Assembly (NCBI GenBank): GCA_964543935.1
Contig: CAZJAK010000068.1
Location: 1 to 12,253, forward strand
DNA length: 12,253 bases
Reading direction: 5' to 3'
From: JAAYDK01 sp964543935
Lineage (GTDB): Bacteria; Spirochaetota; Spirochaetia; Sphaerochaetales; Sphaerochaetaceae
This document shows, in pieces, positions 1-6,948 of the stretch. A program made the translations under genes and the position numbers. Position 1 is the first letter of the stretch, and each line of letters starts with the position of its first letter. The notes under the pieces are model-generated. The model made no database searches. It saw only the letters and a program-made list of their open reading frames with translations, and was not told the DNA's origin.

Positions 1-134
1 TGAACGACTTCATGGTCCAAGTCATGTCCGGAGCACGGACTGCTGCTGACCTCGAGACGTTCATGAAGGACTGGAGAAGCAACAATGGTGAAGAAGTGAA
101 AGCCGAGTTGCAAACCTATCTAACTGCACATTGA
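1..134 (+). CDS. C-terminal end of an extracellular solute-binding protein (partial)
   Basis: An open frame enters from the left edge (codons start at base 3) and ends at TGA 132-134, giving 43 visible residues. The peptide has the pattern 'VMSGARTAADLETFMKDW' followed by an 'NNGEEVKAELQTYL' helix. It resembles the last helices of family-1 extracellular solute-binding proteins of the LplA/aldouronate type, where a 'G-x(n)-W/Y-x-x-x-G-G/E' segment closes the protein. Such proteins capture oligosaccharides outside the cytoplasmic membrane for an ABC importer. Most of the gene is outside the window, so the family call rests on the tail only. A large hairpin begins 20 bp after the stop, and no permease gene follows here. 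Any other protein with a similar helical tail remains possible. Confidence 0.5.
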   Translation, partial: NDFMVQVMSGARTAADLETFMKDWRSNNGEEVKAELQTYLTAH

Positions 135-154
135 TCCTCATCAAGATTGACTTT

Positions 155-192
155 CCTGCAGTGGGACCAAAGATCCAAGGTTCCACTGCAGG
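155..192 (+). terminator. Large hairpin downstream of the solute-binding gene
   Basis: Perfect 10-bp arms CCTGCAGTGG (155-164) and CCACTGCAGG (183-192) extend inward by four more pairs, one of them G-U, closing on the 10-nt loop at 169-178. It lies 20 bp after the stop codon at 134. No run of T follows on either strand, so it is not a textbook intrinsic terminator. It may instead protect the 3' end of the binding-protein mRNA. Confidence 0.4.
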
Positions 193-270
193 AGGCTTAC
201 CGATGCAAACAATTACCCGAAATCGCGCGCATGGATGTAAAGTTCGTGATTTCTTAAACGTATGCTCCTA

Positions 271-709
271 TCATTCCGTCTCGGTCACTCGCTTGCGTGG
301 ACGGCCATGTTTCTTGGGATGCTTCTTGCGGGAAACATAGTCGGGGGCACAGCCGTGGGGAACTACGAAACCAAAAGCTTCACAGATGTCCAGCTGCTTG
401 CCAACGAATGGAGTGATGAACTTTGCCCCGCCGGTGTGGCTCGATGCACCTGTTGCTTCTCATCTCATTAAAGACATCCAGAATGGTCTGTAGGCTCCTA
501 GAATCCTGCATGTGCCCGGGAAAGTCCGCCAATAGACGGGCCAAGGTATAGACGACCACCTCCACCGTCTGTTCGAAGTGAAAGCTCTCCTTGTTCTTTC
601 CCCATCTGATGACGGTTCATGATTTACTATAGGCACTGCGGGAGGTTGAATCGACCGCGCGCAATTCATCCTTGTGCAACCGGGCCGCCTGCAATTTCAC
701 CAGCTTCAT
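271..709 (-). pseudogene. Degenerate IS4/IS1634-type transposase remnant
   Basis: Read on the minus strand from 709, the frame gives a peptide with 'DELRAVDSTSRSAYSKS', an in-frame TGA (617-619), then 'WGKNKESFHFEQTVEVVVYTL'. This is the region around the first catalytic Asp of DDE transposases of the IS4/IS1634 group. A neighbouring frame supplies 'PVYWRTFPG' near 515-535, and the first frame resumes with 'FPGHMQDSRSLQTILDVF'. So there is a frameshift at the FPG motif and a small deletion before it. The third piece, 271-424 in yet another frame, starts 'KFITPFVGKQLDICEAF' and ends in a basic 'HGRPRKR' tail, like the C-terminus of these transposases. The middle of the protein, some 200 residues in the family, is missing between about 425 and 465. 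The element is clearly dead. The exact IS family is my inference. Confidence 0.7.
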
Positions 710-785
710 CGTGATGGCAGTATGTAAAGTAATAGTGTTGATAAAACCTTGTACAAACGGTTTCAGTAGGCTTCTTTACAGAACA

Positions 786-977
786 ATGGTGTTTGCAGAA
801 CCTGATCACGAAGCCGTAATGCATCATCAGAAGCCCGCATTGCTTGAAGCAATGGAGGAATTGGAACTGCAAGAATCGTTGAACATCACCGCATACGAAG
901 AATCTGTACACCAAGATGCAAAAACTGACAGGCTTATTCATATAGTCCCCGTCTACACAGAGCTGCTACAGTCGTAA
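786..977 (+). CDS. Possible small hypothetical protein (63 aa)
   Basis: ATG at 786 opens a frame to TAA at 975-977. The peptide is hydrophilic and rich in Glu and His, with an acidic helical stretch 'ALLEAMEELELQESLN' near residues 18-33. I do not recognise it. No good Shine-Dalgarno sequence precedes the ATG and I see no convincing promoter, but the composition is more protein-like than the frame upstream of it. It lies in the roughly 390-bp stretch between the dead transposase and the helicase promoter, which otherwise holds nothing I can name. It could equally be a remnant or chance frame. Confidence 0.2.
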   Translation: MVFAEPDHEAVMHHQKPALLEAMEELELQESLNITAYEESVHQDAKTDRLIHIVPVYTELLQS

Positions 978-1066
978 ACCATGGCAACGGTTTGACACAT
1001 ACGGGACCATTCTCCATCAAGTCTCCGTCCGATCGATGTATTCACCAGCTGAACTTGTCGAACACG

Positions 1067-1096
1067 TTGTAGCCCTTTGGATGCATATGGTATACT
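1067..1096 (+). promoter_or_regulatory. Extended -10 promoter of the SNF2 helicase gene
   Basis: TTGTAG (1067-1072) is followed after 18 bp by TATACT (1091-1096). A TG one base before the -10 (1088-1089) makes an extended -10, TGGTATACT. The predicted start of transcription, about 7 nt downstream, falls at or next to the A of the ATG at 1104. Confidence 0.6.
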
Positions 1097-1103
1097 GCCG
1101 GCC

Positions 1104-4076
1104 ATGTATAACATAGATATCGGTAGTGTTAAGAACGAATTGGCTGCAAATCAAACAATATTCGCACGGGCTGAGAATTTGTATCTGTTGGGGATGTGCC
1201 GGTTGGTGGAGTCTCACCTGAGAAAAGGAGAATTCACTTACGTTGTGAGCGGGGGCAATAAGGAATACGAGGTCACCATCGTCCTCAATCGGGATGCGGG
1301 CATACAATCGACCAAGTGCACCTGTCCATATCCACATGACGGTTGCAAGCATGTGGTCGCATCCTGTTTAGATCTCGCTAGGAGAATTCAAGAACAACGT
1401 CTTGTCGAATTATCCAGGAAAGTGCCTACTGGCTTCTCGCAGGCAACGGGGAATGATGCCAATGGTCTTTCTTCCAAGGGGCGTGCAAACAGAGTCTCTC
1501 CTCCCATCCCTACTTTTACAGAAGCATTGATGGAGAAACCTGAGCAGTCCTCCGTTTCATCGCTACCGGCCTACTTGTCGCCTGCAGAAATCCGTTCGCA
1601 AGCGTTGCAATCGAGGATAGAACGGGCAGCAGCTGAACCGCTGGAGTTAATTGCGGGGGATACCTATATCGGGATCCATCACGTACGGCATCATCTCGAT
1701 GAGCCTTATACCATCACGATATACGATCCTATCAAGCGGTTAGCCCATTGCACCTGCCCTGACTATGCAGTGAATAATCTCATGACATGTAAGCATCTTG
1801 TGTTTGCTTTTAACCAATTGGACAAGCGGTTCAACATCAAGAAAAAGCAGTCGACAGGAGAGCAACGAGAAGAGGATTTACCGTTTGTACATCTAACGTG
1901 GAATTCTTCGATCCGCAAGCCAGTCTGTCACACGCCAAAAAACATCGAATCAGCACTCGGTGCCCAATTGCTGCCGCTGTTCGACGAACGGGGTGAATAT
2001 CGACTGTCTTCGTTAGCTCCACTGTTTGATCTCTACAAGCAACAAGGGAGGGCCAATGTCGGAGCTGATAGGATCGAGACGCACATCGAGGGTATAAAGA
2101 CTCCATTCCTGTTCGACCAGCGGTTGTTGGATAAGATCGATGAAGTGTTCTTTGAGGAACAAGTCGCCACGTTGGAGAAACTACATACGTGCGATGTTGC
2201 CTTTCTTAAGACAGATCTATATCCGTACCAGAGGGATGGCATCCGGTTCGCGGCTTTCAGGCGCTCTGCGGTCTTAGCTGATGAGATGGGTCTTGGCAAG
2301 ACGATCCAAGCCATAGCTACCGCCTGCATCAAGAAGGATGTGTTCGGCATCAGCAGTGTGTTGATCATCTGTCCGGCCTCATTGAAACGGCAATGGAAAC
2401 AAGAAATCGAAAAGTTCACCGACTACAAGGCGTTGTTATTGGAAGGTTCCCCTTCATGGCGACGGCACATGATCATCCGGGACAAATCATTTTTCAAGAT
2501 CATCAACTATGAGATGATCCTGCGCGATCTCGATGCCATCAAATTGCAGCCTCCTGACATGGTAATTCTCGATGAGGCTCAGCGCATCAAGAACTTCACC
2601 ACGAAAACCCATAAAGCCATTAAACAGATACCCCGCAGCCATTCGTTGGTATTGACCGGCACACCGTTGGAGAACAAGCTGGAAGATTTGTACAGCATCG
2701 TGCAGTTTTGCAATCCCGAACTGCTCGCGCCGCTGTGGGCGTTTGCCGCACAGCATTATCGAATGAGCCGGGAACGGGGGAACAAGATCCTTGGATACCA
2801 TAATCTAGATCTGGTGCACGAGAAGATGAAGCCGCTGTTGTTGCGTCGAACCAAAGCGGAGGTGTTCGACAGTCTGCCGGAGGTGACTCGATCACGGATC
2901 ATTTTGGAACCAACCGAGAAACAGATGCGCCAGCACCAAGGGTATCTGCAAAGTTTGCAGAGGATCATCCGTAAAAAAGTCCTGACCCCGATGGACATGC
3001 AAAGAATGCAACAGCTGTTGCTGGGCATGCGGATGGTCTGCGATGCATTGTGTCTGGTCGATGATACGAGCGAGGATAAATCTTCACCGAAATTGGAAGA
3101 GCTTGAATCGCTGTTGCGTGACGTAGTGGTTGAAGGCCGCCGTAAGGTAATCATATTCTCGGAATGGACCTCGATGACTGCGTTGGTGGGATCTGTGGTT
3201 TCCAACCTCGGGCTCGATTTCGTTGAGTTTACAGGTAAGGTGCCGGTGCAGAAGCGCCAGATATTGATCGATGAATTCCGCAACAATCCTGCTTGCATGG
3301 TGTTCATTGCATCCGATGCCGGTAGCGTGGGTCTGAATCTGCAAAATTGTGATTTTCTCGTGAACATGGAATTACCGTGGAATCCTGCAAAATTGAACCA
3401 ACGGATCGGGCGGATACACCGTATCGGCCAGAAGAGCGACAAGATCCATGTGGTGGACATGGTGATGTCGCGGACTATCGAGGAAAAGATCGCTACAGGA
3501 TTGGGACTGAAACAGGATCTATTCGATGCAGTATTCTCAGGGAACGCCAGCGAGGTCGATTTCAACCGCGAGGGACGCAGCCAATTCATCAACCAACTCA
3601 ATGAACTGGTGGAGGCCATGCAGCCTCCCGTGAATTACGAGGCTACCACGAAACCTGAACTGGACGAGACTGATCCCCATTACTTGAACCCACACCTGCT
3701 GGGAGATAGCGGGCAAGAGGAGGCTTTGGAGTCCCGAGTCGAACAGGTTGCCGAAGTGGATCTTGCACAAGAGTATTCGGCAGAGGACCTCATGGTCATG
3801 GACAGTGCCGATGAGAAAGTATCTGCTGCACCTATACAAGACTCTTCCGTGGCTGTACTGAGCAATGATAATTCCGGTGGGCAGCCAAGTCCCACAGAAG
3901 TGAAGGTGGCCCCACCTAGTGAGCAACTGCAGGCTGTACTGAGCCAAGGCTTGGCTTTTCTGAACACCCTTTCCCAGATGTCGACCGGCAAAGCCCTTTT
4001 TGCACCCGGTGCTACCAATCCCATCGAGATCGATCCCAAAACAGGAGAGGTGGTGTTGAGGTTTAAACTGGAATGA
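1104..4076 (+). CDS. SNF2-family DNA helicase/ATPase with two SWIM zinc fingers
   Basis: The product has 990 residues and is a probable ATP-driven DNA translocase that remodels protein-DNA complexes in the cytoplasm. Two SWIM fingers come first: CTC...CKH with C72, C74, C81, H83, and CTC...CKH with C216, C218, C229, H231. The SNF2 core follows: a Q-motif-like 'LYPYQRDG', Walker A DEMGLGKT (393-400), Walker B DEAQ (490-493), motif III 'LTGTPLENKLEDLYS', 'LLRRTK', motif V 'GSVGLNLQ' and motif VI QRIGRIHRIGQ (766-776). All key residues are intact. An acidic, probably disordered linker (about 850-935) leads to a small conserved-looking tail. I chose ATG 1104 over the TTG at 1077 because 1077 lies upstream of the predicted transcription start. 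No Shine-Dalgarno sequence precedes it, which fits a leaderless mRNA. The gene stands alone, and its cellular role is unknown. Confidence 0.92.
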   Translation: MYNIDIGSVKNELAANQTIFARAENLYLLGMCRLVESHLRKGEFTYVVSGGNKEYEVTIVLNRDAGIQSTKCTCPYPHDGCKHVVASCLDLARRIQEQRLVELSRKVPTGFSQATGNDANGLSSKGRANRVSPPIPTFTEALMEKPEQSSVSSLPAYLSPAEIRSQALQSRIERAAAEPLELIAGDTYIGIHHVRHHLDEPYTITIYDPIKRLAHCTCPDYAVNNLMTCKHLVFAFNQLDKRFNIKKKQSTGEQREEDLPFVHLTWNSSIRKPVCHTPKNIESALGAQLLPLFDERGEYRLSSLAPLFDLYKQQGRANVGADRIETHIEGIKTPFLFDQRLLDKIDEVFFEEQVATLEKLHTCDVAFLKTDLYPYQRDGIRFAAFRRSAVLADEMGLGKTIQAIATACIKKDVFGISSVLIICPASLKRQWKQEIEKFTDYKALLLEGSPSWRRHMIIRDKSFFKIINYEMILRDLDAIKLQPPDMVILDEAQRIKNFTTKTHKAIKQIPRSHSLVLTGTPLENKLEDLYSIVQFCNPELLAPLWAFAAQHYRMSRERGNKILGYHNLDLVHEKMKPLLLRRTKAEVFDSLPEVTRSRIILEPTEKQMRQHQGYLQSLQRIIRKKVLTPMDMQRMQQLLLGMRMVCDALCLVDDTSEDKSSPKLEELESLLRDVVVEGRRKVIIFSEWTSMTALVGSVVSNLGLDFVEFTGKVPVQKRQILIDEFRNNPACMVFIASDAGSVGLNLQNCDFLVNMELPWNPAKLNQRIGRIHRIGQKSDKIHVVDMVMSRTIEEKIATGLGLKQDLFDAVFSGNASEVDFNREGRSQFINQLNELVEAMQPPVNYEATTKPELDETDPHYLNPHLLGDSGQEEALESRVEQVAEVDLAQEYSAEDLMVMDSADEKVSAAPIQDSSVAVLSNDNSGGQPSPTEVKVAPPSEQLQAVLSQGLAFLNTLSQMSTGKALFAPGATNPIEIDPKTGEVVLRFKLE

Positions 4077-4114
4077 AGGCCATCGGGCAATCCTCGTTTG
4101 GCAAGCACCACTTC

Positions 4115-4128
4115 CCGCATGCTTGCGG
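4115..4128. terminator. Weak hairpin between convergent genes
   Basis: CCGCA (4115-4119) and TGCGG (4124-4128) pair around the loop TGCT. It sits in the 53-bp gap between the helicase stop and the stop of the convergent broken gene. The stem is only 5 bp and no T-run follows, so a terminator role is weakly supported. Confidence 0.2.
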
Positions 4129-4129
4129 T

Positions 4130-4585
4130 TCATGTACCGGTAACATGGAGAGGTGGTTCATTCCATAACGATAGAAAATCGGCAGTATACGTTGGGTCTT
4201 CAAGTCTGAGCAATGTCTCATCTGGTTCGACCTTGCTGAACGGATGGATGCTGCCATACCAGACGATACGGTTACCGATCAGGACATAGTTTGCTATCTC
4301 ATCCTGTGTAGTTCGTACTTCAATCCCCAATCGTTCAAGACTGTCTTGGATGGATTGCATAGGACTAGTTGGCGATGTACCGTCGAACGTCCGGATGAGC
4401 ATAATTACTTTTTTCTTCTTGGCAATATCCGTAAGGAAGTGAGCATGTCGTTTCACATTGCCATACTGTATTCTAGGGATGGAAAAAATCACCGGACCAT
4501 CAGTATCATTCAAATCACACTGTAAAGCTTCCCAAGCATCCCCTCATAAAGCTTGGAAGTTAGTGACAGTATTTTCAAAACTCAT
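4130..4585 (-). pseudogene. Broken C-terminal fragment of a phospholipase-D-like domain protein
   Basis: From the minus strand, residues after TTG 4513 contain 'GPVIFSIPRI', 'KKKKVIMLIRT', 'LERLGIEVRT' and 'IANYVLIGNRIVWYGSI'. This order matches the C-terminal PLD-like domain found after helicase/AAA domains in bacteria, where the last block normally reads 'HxKxxxID...VWYGSIN'. Here the His, Lys and Asp of the HKD motif are replaced (IANYVLIG), so catalysis is unlikely. The same frame extends upstream as 'GDAWEALQCDL', then meets a TGA at 4544-4546, and beyond it 'MSFENTVTNFQAL' from ATG 4585, which overlaps the stop of the VOC gene by ATGA. The helicase part that usually precedes this domain is absent. 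I read it as a decayed remnant. A short protein from TTG 4513 cannot be excluded. Confidence 0.6.
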
Positions 4586-4896
4586 TTCCTTTCCATCAAC
4601 TCCACCACCACTCCGTCGTTGCTTCGGCAGAAGACTACCCGCAGGTGCTCGTCGATGACCATGGGACCCAGCAACAGGTCCAATCCTTTCATGGCCGATT
4701 CGAGGTTGTCGACGGTAAAGCCGACATGGGGTTGGCTCTTGACCGGCTCCAGCACCGGTGAATCCTCTTCATAACGCAACCACTCCACCTTGAACGGGTG
4801 CTTTTCGGCATCGGTGATCCATACTCTATTGGGTTCGTAGTAGAACTCCCCGGGACGTTTCTTATAAGAACGGTAGCCCACATGGTCGAATTGCAT
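4582..4896 (-). CDS. Small VOC-superfamily (glyoxalase-like) protein
   Basis: 104 residues with two half-repeats typical of vicinal-oxygen-chelate proteins: 'MQFDHVGYRS' at the start, 'QPHVGFTVDNLESAMKGLD' in the middle and 'GVVVELMERK' at the end. H5, H57 and E99 fall where metal ligands lie in this superfamily. Members include glyoxalases, epimerases, dioxygenases and metal-dependent lyases, so the reaction cannot be named. A strong AGGAGGA lies 4 nt before the ATG, and the gene starts 24 bp after the dehydrogenase stop, making it the last intact gene of the sugar operon. Its place suggests action on the keto or enediol product of the dehydrogenase, which is inference. No clear terminator follows. 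Confidence 0.8.
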   Translation of the reverse strand: MQFDHVGYRSYKKRPGEFYYEPNRVWITDAEKHPFKVEWLRYEEDSPVLEPVKSQPHVGFTVDNLESAMKGLDLLLGPMVIDEHLRVVFCRSNDGVVVELMERK

Positions 4897-4920
4897 GTCT
4901 TCCTCCTGGCGATGGTGCGT

Positions 4921-5946
4921 TCAGTCCTGCAACGGAAGCTTGACCGGCATCCCGCCGTTTTGGGCGCTCCGGTCGGCTGCTTCGATGATCTCGAATGTTT
5001 TGATGGCGTCATCCAAGTCGACAATGCATCGCTCACCGTCCAGGATGGTGCCGACGAAGTGATTCACTTCGTCGGGGAATGGGTGATGCGACACATCGCC
5101 CGAATCGGGAGTCTGGACCGGGAGTGTGATCCAATCGTTCTGGCCGGGGAGCGCTTGTTTGGCCCACAGCCGGTCGTTGATCAAAGTCCCCTTGTCGCCA
5201 TACAGCTTCAGGTTGTAGATGTAGGGGCAGATCACGTCGTAGGAGCAGCAGACCTTGCCCATGCTGCCGTCGGCGAACTTGGTCACGAAGGTGATGGTGG
5301 TGTCCTGTTCGAAATCGGGGCGGTAGCGGCCCGACAGGGCCACGACTTCGACCGCTTCCGACTTCATGAACCAGCGCAGGCCGTCCACGGCATGGCAACC
5401 GCCTACTTGCAGGATCGAGCCACCGGTGGCCTTGGTCTTGGACCAATCGTAGCAGTGGTAGCTCTCGTTGATGCGGTGCAGGTAGTCGACTTCGGCGTAG
5501 AAGGGCTTGCCGATGATGTCGCGTTCGATGAGCTGTTGGGCGGTCATGAACAACGGATTCCAGCGCAGCACGAATCCAACGATTGTTTTGACCTTGTGTT
5601 CGTGCACGGCCTGTTGCATCCGCAGCATGTCCTTCCATTCGATCGCGATCGGTTTCTCGATCACGATGTGCTTGCCCGCCTCGGCGGCCATGATGGTCTG
5701 CTCGGCATGCATGAAGTTGGGGGTGAGCACGGCGACGATGTCGATGTCCTTCTGGCGGAGCATCGCCTCGTAATCGTCGTAGGCCGTGCACCGTTTCAAG
5801 CCGTGCTGGGACGCCTTCTGGGCGGCCTTCTCCTTCGAGCGCGAGCAGATGGCCCGCACCTCTGTCCGTGCGTTCATCGAGAAGGAGCGGATGTATTCAT
5901 CCGACACCCACCCGGTTCCGACGATGCCTACTCCCAATGTATCCAT
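4921..5946 (-). CDS. Gfo/Idh/MocA-family NAD(P)-dependent oxidoreductase
   Basis: 341 residues, the usual length for this family. The N-terminal Rossmann fold has GVGIVGTG (residues 5-12), where NAD(P) binds. The family motif EKP is at 97-99 with the catalytic Lys 98, followed by 'GFVLRWNP' (124-131) and the active-site block 'GGSILQVGGCHAVD' with H185. These enzymes oxidise or reduce sugars, inositols or glycosides in the cytoplasm. Substrate cannot be told from the motifs. AGGAGG precedes the ATG by 6 nt. It follows the second permease gene by 27 bp, so the transported sugar or polyol is its likely substrate, for example an inositol, a glucoside or a rare hexose. No isomerase or kinase is encoded in the operon, unlike complete inositol loci. 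Confidence 0.93.
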   Translation of the reverse strand: MDTLGVGIVGTGWVSDEYIRSFSMNARTEVRAICSRSKEKAAQKASQHGLKRCTAYDDYEAMLRQKDIDIVAVLTPNFMHAEQTIMAAEAGKHIVIEKPIAIEWKDMLRMQQAVHEHKVKTIVGFVLRWNPLFMTAQQLIERDIIGKPFYAEVDYLHRINESYHCYDWSKTKATGGSILQVGGCHAVDGLRWFMKSEAVEVVALSGRYRPDFEQDTTITFVTKFADGSMGKVCCSYDVICPYIYNLKLYGDKGTLINDRLWAKQALPGQNDWITLPVQTPDSGDVSHHPFPDEVNHFVGTILDGERCIVDLDDAIKTFEIIEAADRSAQNGGMPVKLPLQD

Positions 5947-5973
5947 ATCATTCCTCCTTATGATCTCTCAGCG

Positions 5974-6948
5974 TCAGGTGCGCTTCTTGCGCGTGTTGGC
6001 CGCCACAACGGCCAGTATCAAGACCGATTGGATCAATAGCTTGCCCCAGTTGGCGATATTCGCCTTCTGCAGCAAGCTGGTGATCAAGCGAATAATCAAA
6101 GCTCCGGCGATGGTCCCCTCCACTCCCCCGATGCCGCCGGCGAACAGGGTCCCGCCCACCACCGTGGCCGAGATCGAGTCCATCGAGTAATCGGAGCCTA
6201 GGTTCAGGCTGGCTGCGCTCATGTCCATCGTCAGCACGATCGAGGTGAGCGCTGCCAAAAATCCAGCCAGGGCATAGACCGCGATGATGGTGCGGTCGTT
6301 CTTCACCCCCGACAGGGTCGAGCAGACCGCGTTGGCTCCGATCATGTGGATGCGGGTGCCGAAAACGGTCTTCTTGAGAATGAAGATGAACAAGACCGCC
6401 AGCAGCAACCAGAACAGCACCGCCAACGGAAGCATGCCGAACATGCGGTAGCGCCCTAGGTTGCGAAATCCTTCGGCCAGGATCCCCTTGGGTTGCCCCT
6501 TGGTGTAAATCATGTAGAGGCCCCGCAGGATGAAGTCGGTGCACAGCGTCATCACGAAGGGAGCGATGCGGGCTTTGGTGATGCCCAGTCCGTTGAACAA
6601 CCCGGCGGCTGTTCCGACGGCCAATCCCAGCAGGCACACTCCCAGAATCCGTGCGGGATCGCCCTGCATCAGGCCGATGGTGAGGACATGGACGAAGGTG
6701 ACGATCGACCCGAGGCACAAGTCGATCCCGCCGGTCAGGATCACCATGGTCTGGCCGATGGCCAACAGGCCCAGCCCCGCCGATTGTTTGAGGAGGTTGA
6801 CGAAGTCCTGCAGGGTGCGCGAGGCGGGGCTGATGATCCATGAGGCGGCCAACAGCAGGATGAAACCAAGGTACACACCGGCTACCCCCACCGCGTGGGG
6901 GGAACCAAGTAGGCGCGTATGGATGGCAGGTGCTGCGCTTCTCTTCAT
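5974..6948 (-). CDS. Sugar ABC transporter permease, RbsC/XylH-type (second permease)
   Basis: 324 residues, strongly hydrophobic with about 8-10 membrane segments. Family motifs are 'AIGQTMVILTGGIDLCLGS' near residues 63-81, the EAA-like cytoplasmic region 'GTRIHMIGAN' and the C-terminal 'ISATVVGGTLFAGGIGGVEG'. It forms half of the transmembrane channel of a ribose-type carbohydrate importer in the cytoplasmic membrane. The ATG overlaps the stop of the preceding permease gene as ATGA, so translation is probably coupled. The other permease is a clear homologue but diverged, which points to a heterodimeric channel instead of the homodimer of E. coli RbsC. Confidence 0.93.
   Translation of the reverse strand: MKRSAAPAIHTRLLGSPHAVGVAGVYLGFILLLAASWIISPASRTLQDFVNLLKQSAGLGLLAIGQTMVILTGGIDLCLGSIVTFVHVLTIGLMQGDPARILGVCLLGLAVGTAAGLFNGLGITKARIAPFVMTLCTDFILRGLYMIYTKGQPKGILAEGFRNLGRYRMFGMLPLAVLFWLLLAVLFIFILKKTVFGTRIHMIGANAVCSTLSGVKNDRTIIAVYALAGFLAALTSIVLTMDMSAASLNLGSDYSMDSISATVVGGTLFAGGIGGVEGTIAGALIIRLITSLLQKANIANWGKLLIQSVLILAVVAANTRKKRT

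Noticed and set aside
262..471. Plus-strand 69-codon frame
   Set aside because: It is opposite the remains of the transposase C-terminus, has no ribosome binding site and gives no recognisable protein.
1077..1103. TTG 1077 as start of the helicase gene
   Set aside because: It lies upstream of the predicted transcription start and has no Shine-Dalgarno sequence. The extra nine residues show no conserved feature.
617..4546. In-frame TGA in both the transposase (617-619) and the PLD fragment (4544-4546), suggesting TGA recoding
   Set aside because: Intact genes here use TGG for Trp and end at TGA, including both ATGA overlaps of the operon. Both interrupted genes carry other signs of decay.
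4532..4556. CCAAGC/GCTTGG inverted repeat as terminator of the sugar operon
   Set aside because: Only 6 bp with a 13-nt loop, no T-run, and it lies inside the frame of the PLD fragment; the AAGCTTTA copies around it look accidental.
4798..6039. 413-codon plus-strand open frame opposite the dehydrogenase gene
   Set aside because: It is antisense to a gene with all Gfo/Idh/MocA motifs and an AGGAGG site. Its peptide has no recognisable domain and is rich in Val, His and Asp, as expected of a GC-rich shadow frame.
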